Below, one piece after another: positions 1 through 11,539 of a stretch of 64,000 nucleotides of DNA (within the stretch, counting starts at the first letter, position 1; every line of letters begins with the position of its first letter). Made by a program: the position numbers and the translations under genes. A model generated the notes under the pieces. The model ran no database searches. It saw only the letters and a list, made by a program, of their open reading frames with translations, and had not been told where the DNA came from. This DNA is from Penelope pileata (lineage: Eukaryota > Chordata > Aves > Galliformes > Cracidae). The DNA is taken from NCBI GenBank assembly GCA_013396635.1, contig WBMW01003911.1, positions 644,216 through 708,215 of the forward strand. The letters are read 5' to 3'.

Positions 1-959
1 ATATTAACTCTATTTGCCAAGCCTGTGAATTCTCAGTAGCATTGATTTATACCAACAAATCCACTGTTTAAGTCATATATTCAAACGCTGTGTGAATACT
101 TCATTCTTAGAAGAAATGCACAGAAGGTGACAAATACTTAAAATTCCTCAATTCCTGCCACAAACTGACTTATCTTTTGGACCCATTGCAAATGCTTACA
201 GTAGGATTCATGCAACCTATCTTGAGATACCTCTGTAATAAAACATTTTGGATAGGTGAAGAGAGGAATCCATGGGAGGTGTTGAATCAACAGTCCTTGA
301 CAACGCAATGATGTTACCTCGGATGTGGCACGCTACAGACTGCAGTAGCACAGACTTGCTCAAGATCCTGCCTGCATATACTAAATACCTATCTGACCAA
401 GAGCAGCTAATTCTTAGCAGCCTCTGTATTAAGGCTACAGAGTTTGTGTTGTCCTGATTAGACTTTTGGCATGTAACCATTTTTATTGAATATAAGGATG
501 AAAAAAATTTCACAGTACAAGGGTTTTAGATTGTAGTCTATCCTACAATAATGCAAGGCTCCTGATAAGACATTCCAGTTGCAGACTATATCAAAACAAA
601 CCCTGAAAACAATACCTTCAAGCAGTGGTAGCAATAAATTCTTCTTTCTATTTCAATAAAAGCTTTCCATCACAGGACCTCAAAGAGCTTTTTAAATATT
701 AATGGAGCCTCTGAGCAACCCTGGAGATGCTAAAATGCTGCAGTCGATGATCAATTAAACCATACACAGTTTATCCAGTTTATAGACCAGGCATGGCACG
801 AGTGCAGAAATACCCACAGAGAGCCAGATCAGGCTCTCCTCAGTGGCTGGGAGCCACTTCAGCATCTGAGATATCCTCTTCAGTGTGTCCCATGGTAACT
901 GCACCATCCAGGTTTGTCCATTTATGCTAGACATCCAAACCCCTATCAAAGAAGTGACT
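1..959. other. AT-rich intergenic or intronic DNA, no gene seen
   Basis: This is mostly unique, AT-leaning, CpG-poor sequence. The open frames on either strand are short and overlap one another, as expected by chance, and none resembles a known protein. No tandem repeat or recognisable transposon fragment stands out. Confidence 0.6.
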
Positions 960-1062
960 ACAACCTCTATTTTATCACAGATGAGTGACTGTGGAAGGGG
1001 GAGATAAAAAATTTGCCCAAGGTCATAAAGAGGCACGTAGCAGAGAACAGGGGATTGCTCAC
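960..1062 (-). repeat. MIR-like SINE relic, reverse orientation
   Basis: The plus strand reads as a degraded reverse complement of the MIR core: a 'TTTTATCACAGATGAG' block, then 'TTTGCCCAAGGTCATAAAG', then an 'AGCAGAGAACAGGGGATT' block in the expected order and spacing. MIR is a tRNA-derived SINE that was active in early amniotes and earlier, so worn copies in birds are plausible. Divergence is high and the ends are approximate. The call rests on recognising the consensus by eye. Confidence 0.5.
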
Positions 1063-1176
1063 TATTGCTGGTTCTTCACCACAGCCCAAATAGTCCGTTT
1101 TTAAACATTTCTTTTGCAGCATAGTCCAGAGGATATTGAATCAATCTGAGTGATGTGTTATCCTGGCAGCACGGGG

Positions 1177-1216
1177 ATTTTTATATATATATATGTATTT
1201 TATATTATTTTTTTTA
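1177..1216. repeat. TA/T-rich low-complexity tract
   Basis: A short (TA)n run is followed by T-rich sequence with few other bases. It is a simple microsatellite-like tract. Confidence 0.8.
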
Positions 1217-1900
1217 CAGTTTTGACATATGCAATGAGTAAAACATTCTGTACTTGCAGCATTATTTATCCTCTAGCCTTAACTGCAGTGTTCAAAAACT
1301 AACACTGACTGCACCTTTCAGAGCACATGCGAGGAGAGCATGTTATTTGTCAAAGCTCACAAAGGCATTGCTGATAGTGCAAGCTTTGTTTATGAGACAG
1401 AACACTTTTCCCCCTTTATGCTGCAGATTTCTGGGCAATGTCAATACCAGTTTAAGAGGTCTCCCACTCTCCAGACTCCTTCTGTCATGTGTTGACATCT
1501 TCTAGGAATCAGCAGATTTTATGCCTCTATTCAATCCACTTGACCTGCCTCTAAATATGTTCCCGGCAGCTGAAAAGCCATTCCCCACACAAACATATGA
1601 TGAAGTCCAGATCAATAACACAGGATAAAAACAAACAAGCTAACTAAGGCAAGTCTAAAGTCTTAAGAGGTATCCACAGATGCTCCTATGTGGACTGTTC
1701 AATATGAAGTTCTGAATTGCACACAGCAGGATTTCATTTGCTACAAATAGCTTTGCACCAGCAGCATCTTCAATAATTTTATCATGCAGCGTTCCCCAGA
1801 TAGAGCAATATTTCATTTAATAAACAGCAAATTAAAATAGCAAATCTGGTGAAAGACAAAGCATGAATAGATTTGCCTCATAGTTTTAAAGGGAACATTG

Positions 1901-1926
1901 ATTTTTTTTTATTATTTTATTTTTTA
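1901..1926. repeat. T-rich low-complexity tract
   Basis: The tract is almost entirely T with single A interruptions, i.e. simple low-complexity DNA. Confidence 0.8.
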
Positions 1927-3429
1927 GTATTTCTGTATTTGCTCATAAGGTCACCTTCATGACAATTCCAACAGGGGTTTATCTTGTAGTGCTCACTCTG
2001 ACATACAGCCTGATGATTTATTATTGCTTAGTTCTTGATACTGTTCACTGCACAATCCAATCTAAGAGACACACATATTTCTCAATTCAGGGACTTCTTT
2101 TATTTTATGAAAAATCAGCTTGGTGTTTTGTGGTAAAAACTAGACTTGGCATTTGATCTTAATTTTAAGTATTTTTTTTCTATTCTGTGTTTCTCGGCTG
2201 CATCTTTGATGTATTCCAAGATCATTTTTGTTTTCTTTTCCTTTGCTTTTCTTCTCTCACCCTATTTTAGTGTAGCTGCACCCAAAAGAAAAATCTGCCT
2301 CAGCTGCAGCTCCTTCCAGCCACTCTTATCTAGATTTCTGTTTCATGCTAGTAGGTGACATGGTGATAGATTTCATAGGTTTTCTCTCCTCATTTGGGAG
2401 GGGGAATATAATTATGCAAAGGAGGGTTAGATGGACAGTAGAAATACATCACTATTAACCCACCAGAACATATGCAGATTCACTGCTCTTATGTGCTTAA
2501 AGAAAAAAAGAAAACACTTCATATGCTCAATGAGGGTTTTTTTTCTCCCCATGTATTAATATCAATTCAAAGGCAAGTCAACAACGCTCTTCATGTCATT
2601 CCTATGTCTGTGGCCCTATGACACGGTGCTACCAAAACTCCAGTACTCCTCTAGACTCAGCCATTTGGCATCATTAACCCTCCTGGACCAGGCTGCCTGC
2701 AATTCAGCTGCATTCCTTTCAGCCTGCCAGTCATTAGCTGGTACGTTAAGTAGCTAATGGTGCTCTCACAATATCTGCTGCATCATGCAGGTGCAACAGA
2801 ACAAACATTTTTTTTCCACTGGTGCTTTGTCCTAAATCATTAAGGACCCCAGTCCTGCCAAGATTTATGTGTGTGAATAAGTTTACCCACATGAGCAATT
2901 TCAAGCCTCTGAAACACCAGCTTGTAGAGTGAGTCTTGATGATCAAACTCAGCATCGGGTACCTGGCTAAAAGTGGCTTTAGGAAATGCTAAACAGCATC
3001 GCAAAACATCAAAAACATTTTCTGCTCTGTATTTCTTTTTGCCGAAAAATATTTACGAAAGCATTTTTTTCAAGAACAGAGATTAATAGACACACCTGCT
3101 ATTCTATGACCTCATTACTTTCCCACTAATTGATCAGTATATAAAAAATATATAGCAAGGCAGTACAAATATTCCCCAACTAATTGCTTGCTTGTAAGGG
3201 AGATTAACCGAGGGTGCGTAAATTATTAAAGCCATAAACTGCTTCTGGAGCCTTCTGGCTCTCCTGGGTGAGGCTGGGGGATCAGCTGGCTGTCCCTGGT
3301 GGGGCTGAGCTGGAGCAAGGTTAAGCAAGTGGCCCCATCTCCATGTCTGCATCTATCAGACACCTTTGCTGACTCTCCGGCGCCAAGAAGCCAGGCGCCA
3401 GCCACCCTCTGCTCTCAGAGAAGCACAGG

Positions 3430-3850
3430 AGGTTGCAAATGGTAAATTTAATACCGCAGCAGGAGGTGCCATTTACAGTCCCAAAGGATAAGTCTCCCCC
3501 TCTTCCCTTTCATGCTCATATAAACAAATTGAGGCTGATGCAATTTTGAATTCTGTTGTCCTATTTTATTTTTAAATATGTAATTTCCTCTTTATTTCAG
3601 TGCCTATGCAGGGTAAAATTAAAGGATTTTTGTACACATGACTGATGGCTAAAATGTAATGAGGATTTTACTTTACGAAACCATTAAGGCATTGATGAAT
3701 ACAAACAAAAAGCAAGTAAAAATTTGGGAGACATTAGTAACACACAATTTAGAAGAAAAGGAGATTAAGGTGCCTGCACAGAGCCTTAACACAGTGTAGT
3801 CCTTAACTTATTTTAAAAGAAAGGGCAAATTTACCATAGAAAAAGCTATC
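3430..3850. promoter_or_regulatory. Candidate conserved non-coding element (texture only)
   Basis: This is a 400-bp repeat-free, AT-rich but complex stretch with several TAAT/ATTA-type cores and no coding potential. Such composition is typical of deeply conserved developmental enhancers in gene deserts, but it is only suggestive. Conservation cannot be tested from one sequence. Confidence 0.2.
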
Positions 3851-4288
3851 AAGTATTTATGTAATGCCTGCCTGTATTGCTACACCTATTGTGACATAGC
3901 CTGGTTTCTTTCATTCTAAGAACAAGGCGTTTAAATTGTGAAATTCATGTCATATTTTCTTTATTTTTGTTTTAAGTGACATATTATTGGCCACTCCTTA
4001 GAAGCACAAAAAGAAAACCTAGTGAAAACTGCAGCTTTCCAAGCATTCCAAGCCATTCCATCTACGTGTTGCTAGAAAAATGTAAGAGAGCATTGTAAAA
4101 TCAGAAAGTGGAAAAAAAAAAAAAGTATTTTACAGTCTATCTGGGAAAGAAACTAAAAATCAATGTTTTACAGAGGCTGCTTAGGATTAATGTAAATTGG
4201 AGAGATGCGAGAGGGGAGGAAATATGTGGTTGTATGTCAGATTCAGAGAGCAAAAGTGACCACATCTGAAGAAAAGATTGACATGTTT

Positions 4289-4352
4289 TCATAGATTTTT
4301 GGAGCTCCAGGGACCATATGAGTTCTCCAGTCCAGTTTCCTACGTCATGTTG
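4289..4352 (-). repeat. CR1/L3-like LINE 3'-end relic, reverse orientation
   Basis: On the plus strand the block 'TCATAGATTTTTGGAGCTCC' is followed by 'AGGGACC' and then, after a gap, 'TCTCCAGTCCAGTTTCC'. This tracks the reverse complement of the CR1/L3 3' end, where 'ATAGAATTTTAGAGCTGGAAGGGACC' and 'ATCTAGTCCAACCCC' are the familiar words. CR1-group LINEs dominate bird and reptile genomes. The copy is short and strongly diverged, so an old L3/CR1 subfamily is more likely than a recent insertion. Confidence 0.45.
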
Positions 4353-6360
4353 GCCAAAGACTTTCACTCCGTCATTTCTAAATCATGCTCAGTCATTTGA
4401 AATTGGACCATATCATCACTTTTTAGAAGGATACCAGAGCTGGCTTTAACTGATTAGAGAACTTATTTTATTTCCAGGCAAACCCTTACAGCCATCCAGT
4501 TGTTCTCACTATTAAAATAAATGGGGCAGCAGAAGCAAAAGAACAGCCCTGACAGCTCTGAGTGACACAGGAGATGGCAGGAATGGGAGAGGACAGAGAG
4601 GGAAGAAAATAGGCCAAAAAAGCATCTAGAATCAGAAGAGTGGGCCAGCACATTAGCAGGAGACATCAAGTATTTCTCTTGTCAGCATAAATATCTGAGA
4701 CATTTCAGTCATAAATTACGTGGTCCACGGCAGGCCACAGGGTCCTCGCTTCTGTTCCATATTGTATTACAGCACATCCATTAGCATCGAGTCAGATTTA
4801 TCAGCAAAACTGTTAAGCCTACAAGATGCGACAGAACATCTGACCACTGGTGCTGCAGAACAGAGAAAATGGGATCCGGTGTGGTTTCAGCGCGCTATCT
4901 TACAAAAAGCAGACTCAGGGCTGTGCACTTCAAATGCAGGCATCCAGACAGTAAATAATTAAGTATAACACATTGATTCAAACACGGAAAAAGGGAGAAC
5001 CTAAGGACACGAAAAATGTTTAACTCGCATATCTCACGCACAGACTTCTCGGTGCAGGCAGGGGAATGGTGGAGGCACGCAGAGTGTGTGCTCATTGCTG
5101 CGCTGCGCACAAACCTCACGCACAACCTGCAAGGACAGGCTCCTAGTTTACAGCCTCTATACTTTAACCATGTCAAGGCCTGTCTCTGTGCATGAAAGGC
5201 AGATTTACAGTACCATTTAACCCTTCTTCTCCTCTTTGTCCATAGTTAAAATGCAAAATCCATCTCTGCTTCTCTATCAGTGTGAGGAAGGAAGGCCTGC
5301 ATTTTCTATCTTTGGCAGATCACAAAAATGTGAAACATTCATTAAAGATTTATAGCAACATCAAATATTCTGTTTTACTCTCAATTTTGTCATGTAATCC
5401 CAATAAAGCAGTGATTTAGCCATATCTGTTAAAGTTATTTGTCACTGTTGAGTCCTTCCCACATCATTACCGACGCACATACGTAAGCCAAAGAATGAAG
5501 TCAGTCTCCATGGGGTCCGATTCTTTTGGGAGAATTTTAAAATGTGCTTCTTCTGCAGAAATCTATAGCTGCTAGTTATTCTGGGCTCTATATTATTTAG
5601 GCTTTCCAGTAAAAGAATAAAAAGAACTCCTAAGTAATGCATTAGCGTTACTCTTATCTAGAGAAAGCTTGTGGGACCGAGTGGAAAGATAAAGGAAATA
5701 ACAGGGACATGTGACAGTGCTAACGTTAATATTTGACTAGAAATATTCCAAACAAGATGTCAAGACAAATTCAGCTCTTGTTATCAAAACACACCCCAGC
5801 TTGGCGAGGCTGAAGTTGTACATTCAGGAGCACAGTATAGAAGGCAAATAATCTAAAAAAAGTTTGTGTTCACAAAATGAAGATACAAGTCTAAAGCAAA
5901 ACAAACAAACAAAACAACCCTCTAAGCTCTCTAATGTAATGCTCAGAATTAATTAGCAAGGACAAGAACTATTGGAATCAAATTTGTACCTGTTCTTCCT
6001 CTATTACTTCTTGCTTAATTTAGAATAACACTGTGCACAACATCAAACCACTTGACTTAGCCTTTCTGAAGTCTTAAATTAAATAATGAAAGCATCTGAA
6101 GTCCTCATACTTAACACATTTTCAATTCTTTGTTTGACCATGGTTGCTACAGGCATAATCTCCTGACATTTAAGTGGTATAACAGCACTGCTTTCTTCTA
6201 CATCATGTCAGCATGCTCACAGTTTTATAGAGTTTTCTGTGTTTGTTTGTTAGTTGTAATTGTTTCTGTACAGGACTTGTCTGATGCAGCACAGAAGAAA
6301 ACAGAATCACAATGAAAAAAACCTGCCTCAGGTTGCAAGTCACAGTGATGGTGTCAATAT

Positions 6361-6380
6361 TGTCATTGTCGACAATGACA
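6361..6380. other. 20-bp perfect palindrome with paired SOX-like cores
   Basis: The two 10-bp halves, TGTCATTGTC and GACAATGACA, are exact reverse complements with no spacer. Each half contains an ATTGT/ACAAT word, the core of SOX-family HMG-box sites, placed back to back. The match stops abruptly on both sides. Binding is inference; the palindrome is directly visible. Confidence 0.85.
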
Positions 6381-8590
6381 TGCAAGGAGAAGATGGAGAA
6401 AGAAAGGCATACAATTAAGTTTAAGCTGATGGCATAATACCCAGGAGCAATTGTCAGAGAGAGGAACAAGAAGATGGAACTCGATGGAGACCGGTCAGAA
6501 GCAGGGGAACAGAGCTACATCTCAGTTGTGTAAAGACAGCGGGTGAAATTGTGTGACTGGACAAGATCATCCAGAGAGAAAGCAGACAAAACGAAAAAGT
6601 GGTAAAACAAGTCAAAAATAAACATGGAAAGAGGGAACTAAAGAAGAAAAGAGTTGTTGACTGGGGTCAGGAAAAACAAACAATAAGTGCCAAGGAAAGC
6701 TGGGATGTTGAAAAGACTTAAGAACTATGCAGAAAGATCAGGAAGGCTGGATATGGAAGGCTGGCCAAGAACTGGATGCTTGAGATCTTGGTAAAAGCTC
6801 ATCAGAGCTCAACCTTGAGCCAGGATGTAACCACAAATGAGGAATTTGCAACAAGAGTTCCTGTTTCTCCCAGGGCCTTCTCAAAGACACCTTGGTGGGA
6901 TTTTGATTACTGGGTATATCTGTCTGATCTCTCTGCCTGAAACTCCCCAGTGACACAACCGAAATAATTCTTCACTGCACATTCATTTGTATAGATTAGG
7001 GTGAGAGGCAGTCAGTAATGGAGACATATAAAGGCATACAACCTGTGAAAGCAGTTCAAGAAGACAGAATGGCCAAGAACGACTTTCTTGACAATGACTA
7101 AAGTCACCAGCAGCCAGAAAGGAAAGGGCAGTTTTTCCAGAAAGGAAAAGTAAAGACAAGCCCAAGGCAGTGGGCAGTAAGGCTAGAGAAAATTGTCAGG
7201 AGCATCTAGGATGGAAAAGGGGTGCGGCTGGTTTAAGCAAGCCATGTCACCATGGATCTGTTGGGATCCCCCCACCCTTTTCATACATATTTTCTGTTAA
7301 GATATCTTCCATAAAAATTATTATTACTGTCCTTTCAGGTGTCTGCTCTTATTTTAAGATGTCTGCAGAGTCTTAAGGCAAAAGAGAGAGATCAGAAGTG
7401 GGAATCAAAAGCCAGTAACACTTAACTAGACAGCATCCAATTATTTTATGATCCATGACATTGCCTGTAATAATTTGGTCAGAGAAACAAAGTGCCTGTT
7501 AGATGATTTCTTTCCATGAGAAAACAATTCTTTCATAATGTTTAAATAGCATTATGGCACAACACTAATAAATTAATGCAAGACTTTCAAGAACAGCCAT
7601 GCAAGAATCCAAAATGTAAACCACAAAAGGGTTTGTGATATATTTGTTTCTGCTTACCTCCAAGCAGGACTAGTCTTTCTTAAAAAATATAAACGAAAAT
7701 AAAACGCAACAAAAATCTGACCTTGGTTTTGCTGAGGGAAATCATTGACAAGATTTGGTGGGAAAAATACAGGCTGTTGAAATACAAATTCTTTTTATGT
7801 TAAGACATGTCAAGTTACATCAGGCATAGATTTGGACTATGCAACTGTGTTCTGTCTCAGGCATTTGCTAAGCTTAACAGGCTGAAATAGGCAACAGCAG
7901 AGTTTTTAAGATTTATTTATGATTTTGTTCAAAATGGGGGGACAGGCTGTACGTAAGACGATTTTCCCATCCTGAGGAACAGTGAAAAAGCCAGTACTTT
8001 TCAATTTAAGTATTAATGAAAGATACTTGTAAATCATTCATCAGCTTTGGCAGTGCCAGGCATTATGCATTTCAATACTTCCACGGTTATAATACCGACG
8101 TAAGTTTGTAGAAACTAGACTAATTCCTCATCAAACATACTACGCACTGATCGAGAGAAGGGCATTCATCCCTTCCACCTCCCGATTAGCAAAGAAGAGA
8201 CCATTGTAGCAGTTCTCTCCTGAAATATTTCTGGCATGCTGACAGGTTTTTTTGCAGCACTATTGCATCCTAATGAGCAAGACTCCAGCCTTCTGTAAGA
8301 GCTGTTTCTCTCTTTTACCAGGCAAGGTTTTGTGCACATATATGTGGCTCTTCTGAGAATAAATTGTGAACATTGCATTTTCCATGTATAAGTACTGTGT
8401 TTTTGAGGCACTGCATCTTCCTCCTAAGGCAGCAGGCTACCAGTTGTCACATTATGTTTCAATCTTAGATGACAGCATATTTTCAAGTGTCCCTGCATTT
8501 ACCTTAAAGTTTACTCTCTCTTGACAAAGTTGTTACTAAACAAGCATGAAAATGACAGCTTCTTTCAAAAGCCCTCAACAGATCTTTGCT

Positions 8591-8631
8591 CTCTCTCCAT
8601 TTTTTTTTTCTTTTTTTTTTTCCCCTTTTTC
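8591..8631. repeat. Pyrimidine (T/C) tract
   Basis: A run of T10 and T11 separated by C, ending in CCCC and T5, preceded by CT repeats. The minus strand is homopurine over nearly the whole tract. Confidence 0.85.
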
Positions 8632-8836
8632 TGGGGGGAGGGGATATGACTCCTTCTCCCAGCTTGCATTTCTTCATGCTTCTCTATTTATTTAATAAAG
8701 GAACCACACTCTAACCCTACCAATCTTATGTTTAAACATAGAAAGAAAAAAAAAGGGATAGAGGACAAAGTGAATAGAAGGCACTTATTAAACAAAATGA
8801 ACTTAAGACTCCCACAAAGAGAGCAAGAACACGACT

Positions 8837-8865
8837 TCAAATCAGAAATCCTCAATCAGAAATCC
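8837..8865. repeat. Two-copy tandem duplication, about 14-15 bp
   Basis: Two adjacent copies are present, TCAAATCAGAAATCC and TCAATCAGAAATCC, differing by one A. This is a simple local duplication. Confidence 0.8.
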
Positions 8866-11500
8866 TGCTTGAATAGTGATGGCTTCAGCTCATAGACCAA
8901 CTGGTTGATCTTTACTATTACAGAAGGAAGAAGATGAGAGGCAACTACAAGATCCTTAAACACATGCCTGGCCAATAATTACAGTTGCATCCAGATATAA
9001 AGCAGAATTTATTACATTTGCCAATGTATCACAGCACATTATGTGTTTCTAAAACAAAACACCTCTTATGATTCAGCTGCAACATACGTTATACACTAGG
9101 TGCTCAAGCAGAAGCTGACTTTCAAGCCTCTCTCCAGCTCAGTAGCTATTTAATTTTAATTCCAGTCCCAGTCTCTCTGTGAGCCACCAGAGGTGTTAGT
9201 TATCTGAGGACTATGTTTCTGAAGTGCTGATGTGGTTTTTAGTAAGAAACAGGGTTCCTTTTTCAGGTAACATCAACCCACACCTGTTGAAACACCAGAA
9301 AAGGGAAGGATCTCCTCAACATCATTTCCCAAAATCTCCCATTTGCGGAATGGACTCATGAGAAACAGCTACAGGTGACAACGGACAGTTCATGTCTTTC
9401 TTCAAACTTGGTAAACCTTCTAGCTCTCCAAAATTAGGGCCTTGAGTTTGGTCAACCAAAATATTTTGGAGTGTAGCTATCATAGCTTTGCCACATTATG
9501 TTTTCATTGTTTTTCCTCCAGCCACATTTAGCACTTGGAGTATTCCTTTCCTATTGATTACCACTACCATTGCAGACAGTTCCTGCAACAGAAGTCATGC
9601 TGTGAGGTGTAGGCATCATTTCTAAATGGTAGCCTTAAAAATGATATTTTAATATTGTTAGGAATGCTCCCTATGGATACTGGTACCTGCAAAAATACTG
9701 AAATATGAAATGGAAAAGGAATGTGGAAGACTGCTTCATGAAACTTCATGCTGCTTGCCAATGTCAACATCTAGAAAGTCTAAGATAATTTTTTTAAAAT
9801 GCATCTATTTTGGTAGAATTACAACTACAACGTTGAGAAGCAGAAATATTTCTCATTCAGCTATAAGCACTGCAGTACAAGTCTGAGGACTCACTTATCT
9901 TAGTTACAGCATATTCCATAAACATGATTGTGTCCTAATGATACCACTGTCCTTTAGCAAAGCCCTGGGGCCACACAAAGTATTCAATGCCGTGGACAGC
10001 AGCTAATGTTTTGCACACTGCCTAAGGCCTAAATAGGCCTTTCATATACAGGCCAGATGTTCACTCTTTCTTAGGCCAGCTTAAGGCTAGAACAAACCTT
10101 TTCAACCAGGGTTTATCAGAGTTTCTAAATTACATACTGGGAAGAAATTTAATTGGTTTAATTAAGAAAGTTTATTTCATGGTAATTCAGTTTTGTTATG
10201 CTGCAAGACTTAATGTGTCCTCTGGTAGGAGTGATTTGTTATAAATATTCACAGCAGCTCTCTTGTCACCCAAACTGAAAATAAAAAATATTTAAGTGTA
10301 AAGCTGCAAATTAAAAAAATGCCTTCAAAAGATTAGAATATGACTGACCAAATCTTCACACGGTAGCATCCACACTTACTTCAGTCAGGATAATCATTGT
10401 CTCTGCATAGTTCGCACGGTGCTCATTGATTTGACTCTGTTTCACTCTGTTTGACACAAGCATGTCAAAGGCGACAATGTGAGTGCTTGACTTTTCTCCA
10501 CACAAAGTTTTAGCCATTACTTCTCTCAGATAATTGCTGTGGGATGCTGAGTTTGGATTTTTTTTTTTCCCCAAAAGTATTGTTAGAAACCGATCAATTA
10601 ATTTATTGCAACTCAGAATAAATATTTTAAAGCCAATTTAATGTGTTCTGAAGTGGGCCATGCTCAGTTAAGACACCCGCACCACATAGCTCTGCACCAC
10701 ACCTCCAGGGATAGAAAAGCACTGTAAAGGAGAGGCCATTCTACCTGTTTAGGTCATGATTTAATCCTTCACACTTAGCAGACACCATGACTTAGCTAAA
10801 AATCCAAGTTCAGAGGCATCAGTCACCACCATAATAGACCAGCAGGTCAGGCGAGACAACAGGAAGAAAACTGATGTTGATTCAGTTAGATTCTTCTGAG
10901 ACACGGGCATCCTTCATGCTGCTCTTTTTTTGCCCCTCATCACTAATCATTACCAAAGTGAGGAAACTGCGAGGAAAGTTCATACGTTGAACGTATAGCT
11001 CTCCAGTTGCAGCACAGATCCATACAGATCAATAGTGGGTTCATTCTTTCAGCAGCAAATTTAGCGCAGGCAAATGGAGCTCGCTGACAGCACTGACGGC
11101 CTCTGCTCGTAACAGCACCAGAGAGGAGGACCGGCACCATCACTGTCCACCTGATCTGGTCACTGTACCCCAAGCCCACAATGTGGGCATGAGGCAGTGG
11201 TTTGGCCTTATAAATCAAAACGAGGGGTGAGTCCATGAGAATGCAGACCCACTACCATAGGGCAAATCCCTCAAGCTTTGTTATCATCTTTGTCAGAATT
11301 TGTGCCAGCCTAACCCACAAACTCCTCATTCAGGGCTCTGACTCCATTTTTGCTTGCTGATGTTCAAGCACAGGTGGAATCAGCATTTCCCAAAAGAACA
11401 GGTTACCTAAAAACAACATAAGGAAAAGCAGAGCGGATGAGGTGTGCTAGAGTGTTGCGCACGAAAGTGACTATAAAGACATGGGGCAAATATTTTTAAC

Positions 11501-11539
11501 CAGAACAACCCAGAGCGCTCTGGGTTTATGTTTGTTCTG
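11501..11539. repeat. Extended imperfect inverted repeat centred on a 20-bp palindrome
   Basis: The centre (11,507-11,526) is a perfect palindrome with halves AACCCAGAGC and GCTCTGGGTT. Outside it, CAGAACAA (11,501-11,508) pairs with TTGTTCTG (11,532-11,539), overlapping the inner arm by two bases and offset by a short bulge. Together they could form a cruciform or hairpin of about 39 bp. No target-site duplication or transposon core is recognisable. Confidence 0.75.

Larger units (their letters stand above)
1063..3429. other. Intergenic or intronic DNA, no gene seen
   Basis: This is unique AT-rich sequence with two low-complexity spots listed separately. A modestly GC-richer patch at about 3,230-3,420 contains two 'GGCGCCA' words roughly 17 bp apart, but CpG is not dense enough for an island. 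No open frame resembles a known protein. Confidence 0.55.
3851..11500. other. Long intergenic or intronic block, no gene seen
   Basis: About 7.6 kb of mostly unique sequence around 38-40% GC by eye. It holds a CR1/L3-like relic near 4.3 kb, a 20-bp perfect palindrome at 6.36 kb, a purine-rich plus strand at about 6.45-6.75 kb, a pyrimidine tract at 8.6 kb and a small tandem duplication at 8.84 kb. The open frames here are under 100 codons, overlap on both strands and resemble nothing known. Confidence 0.55.
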
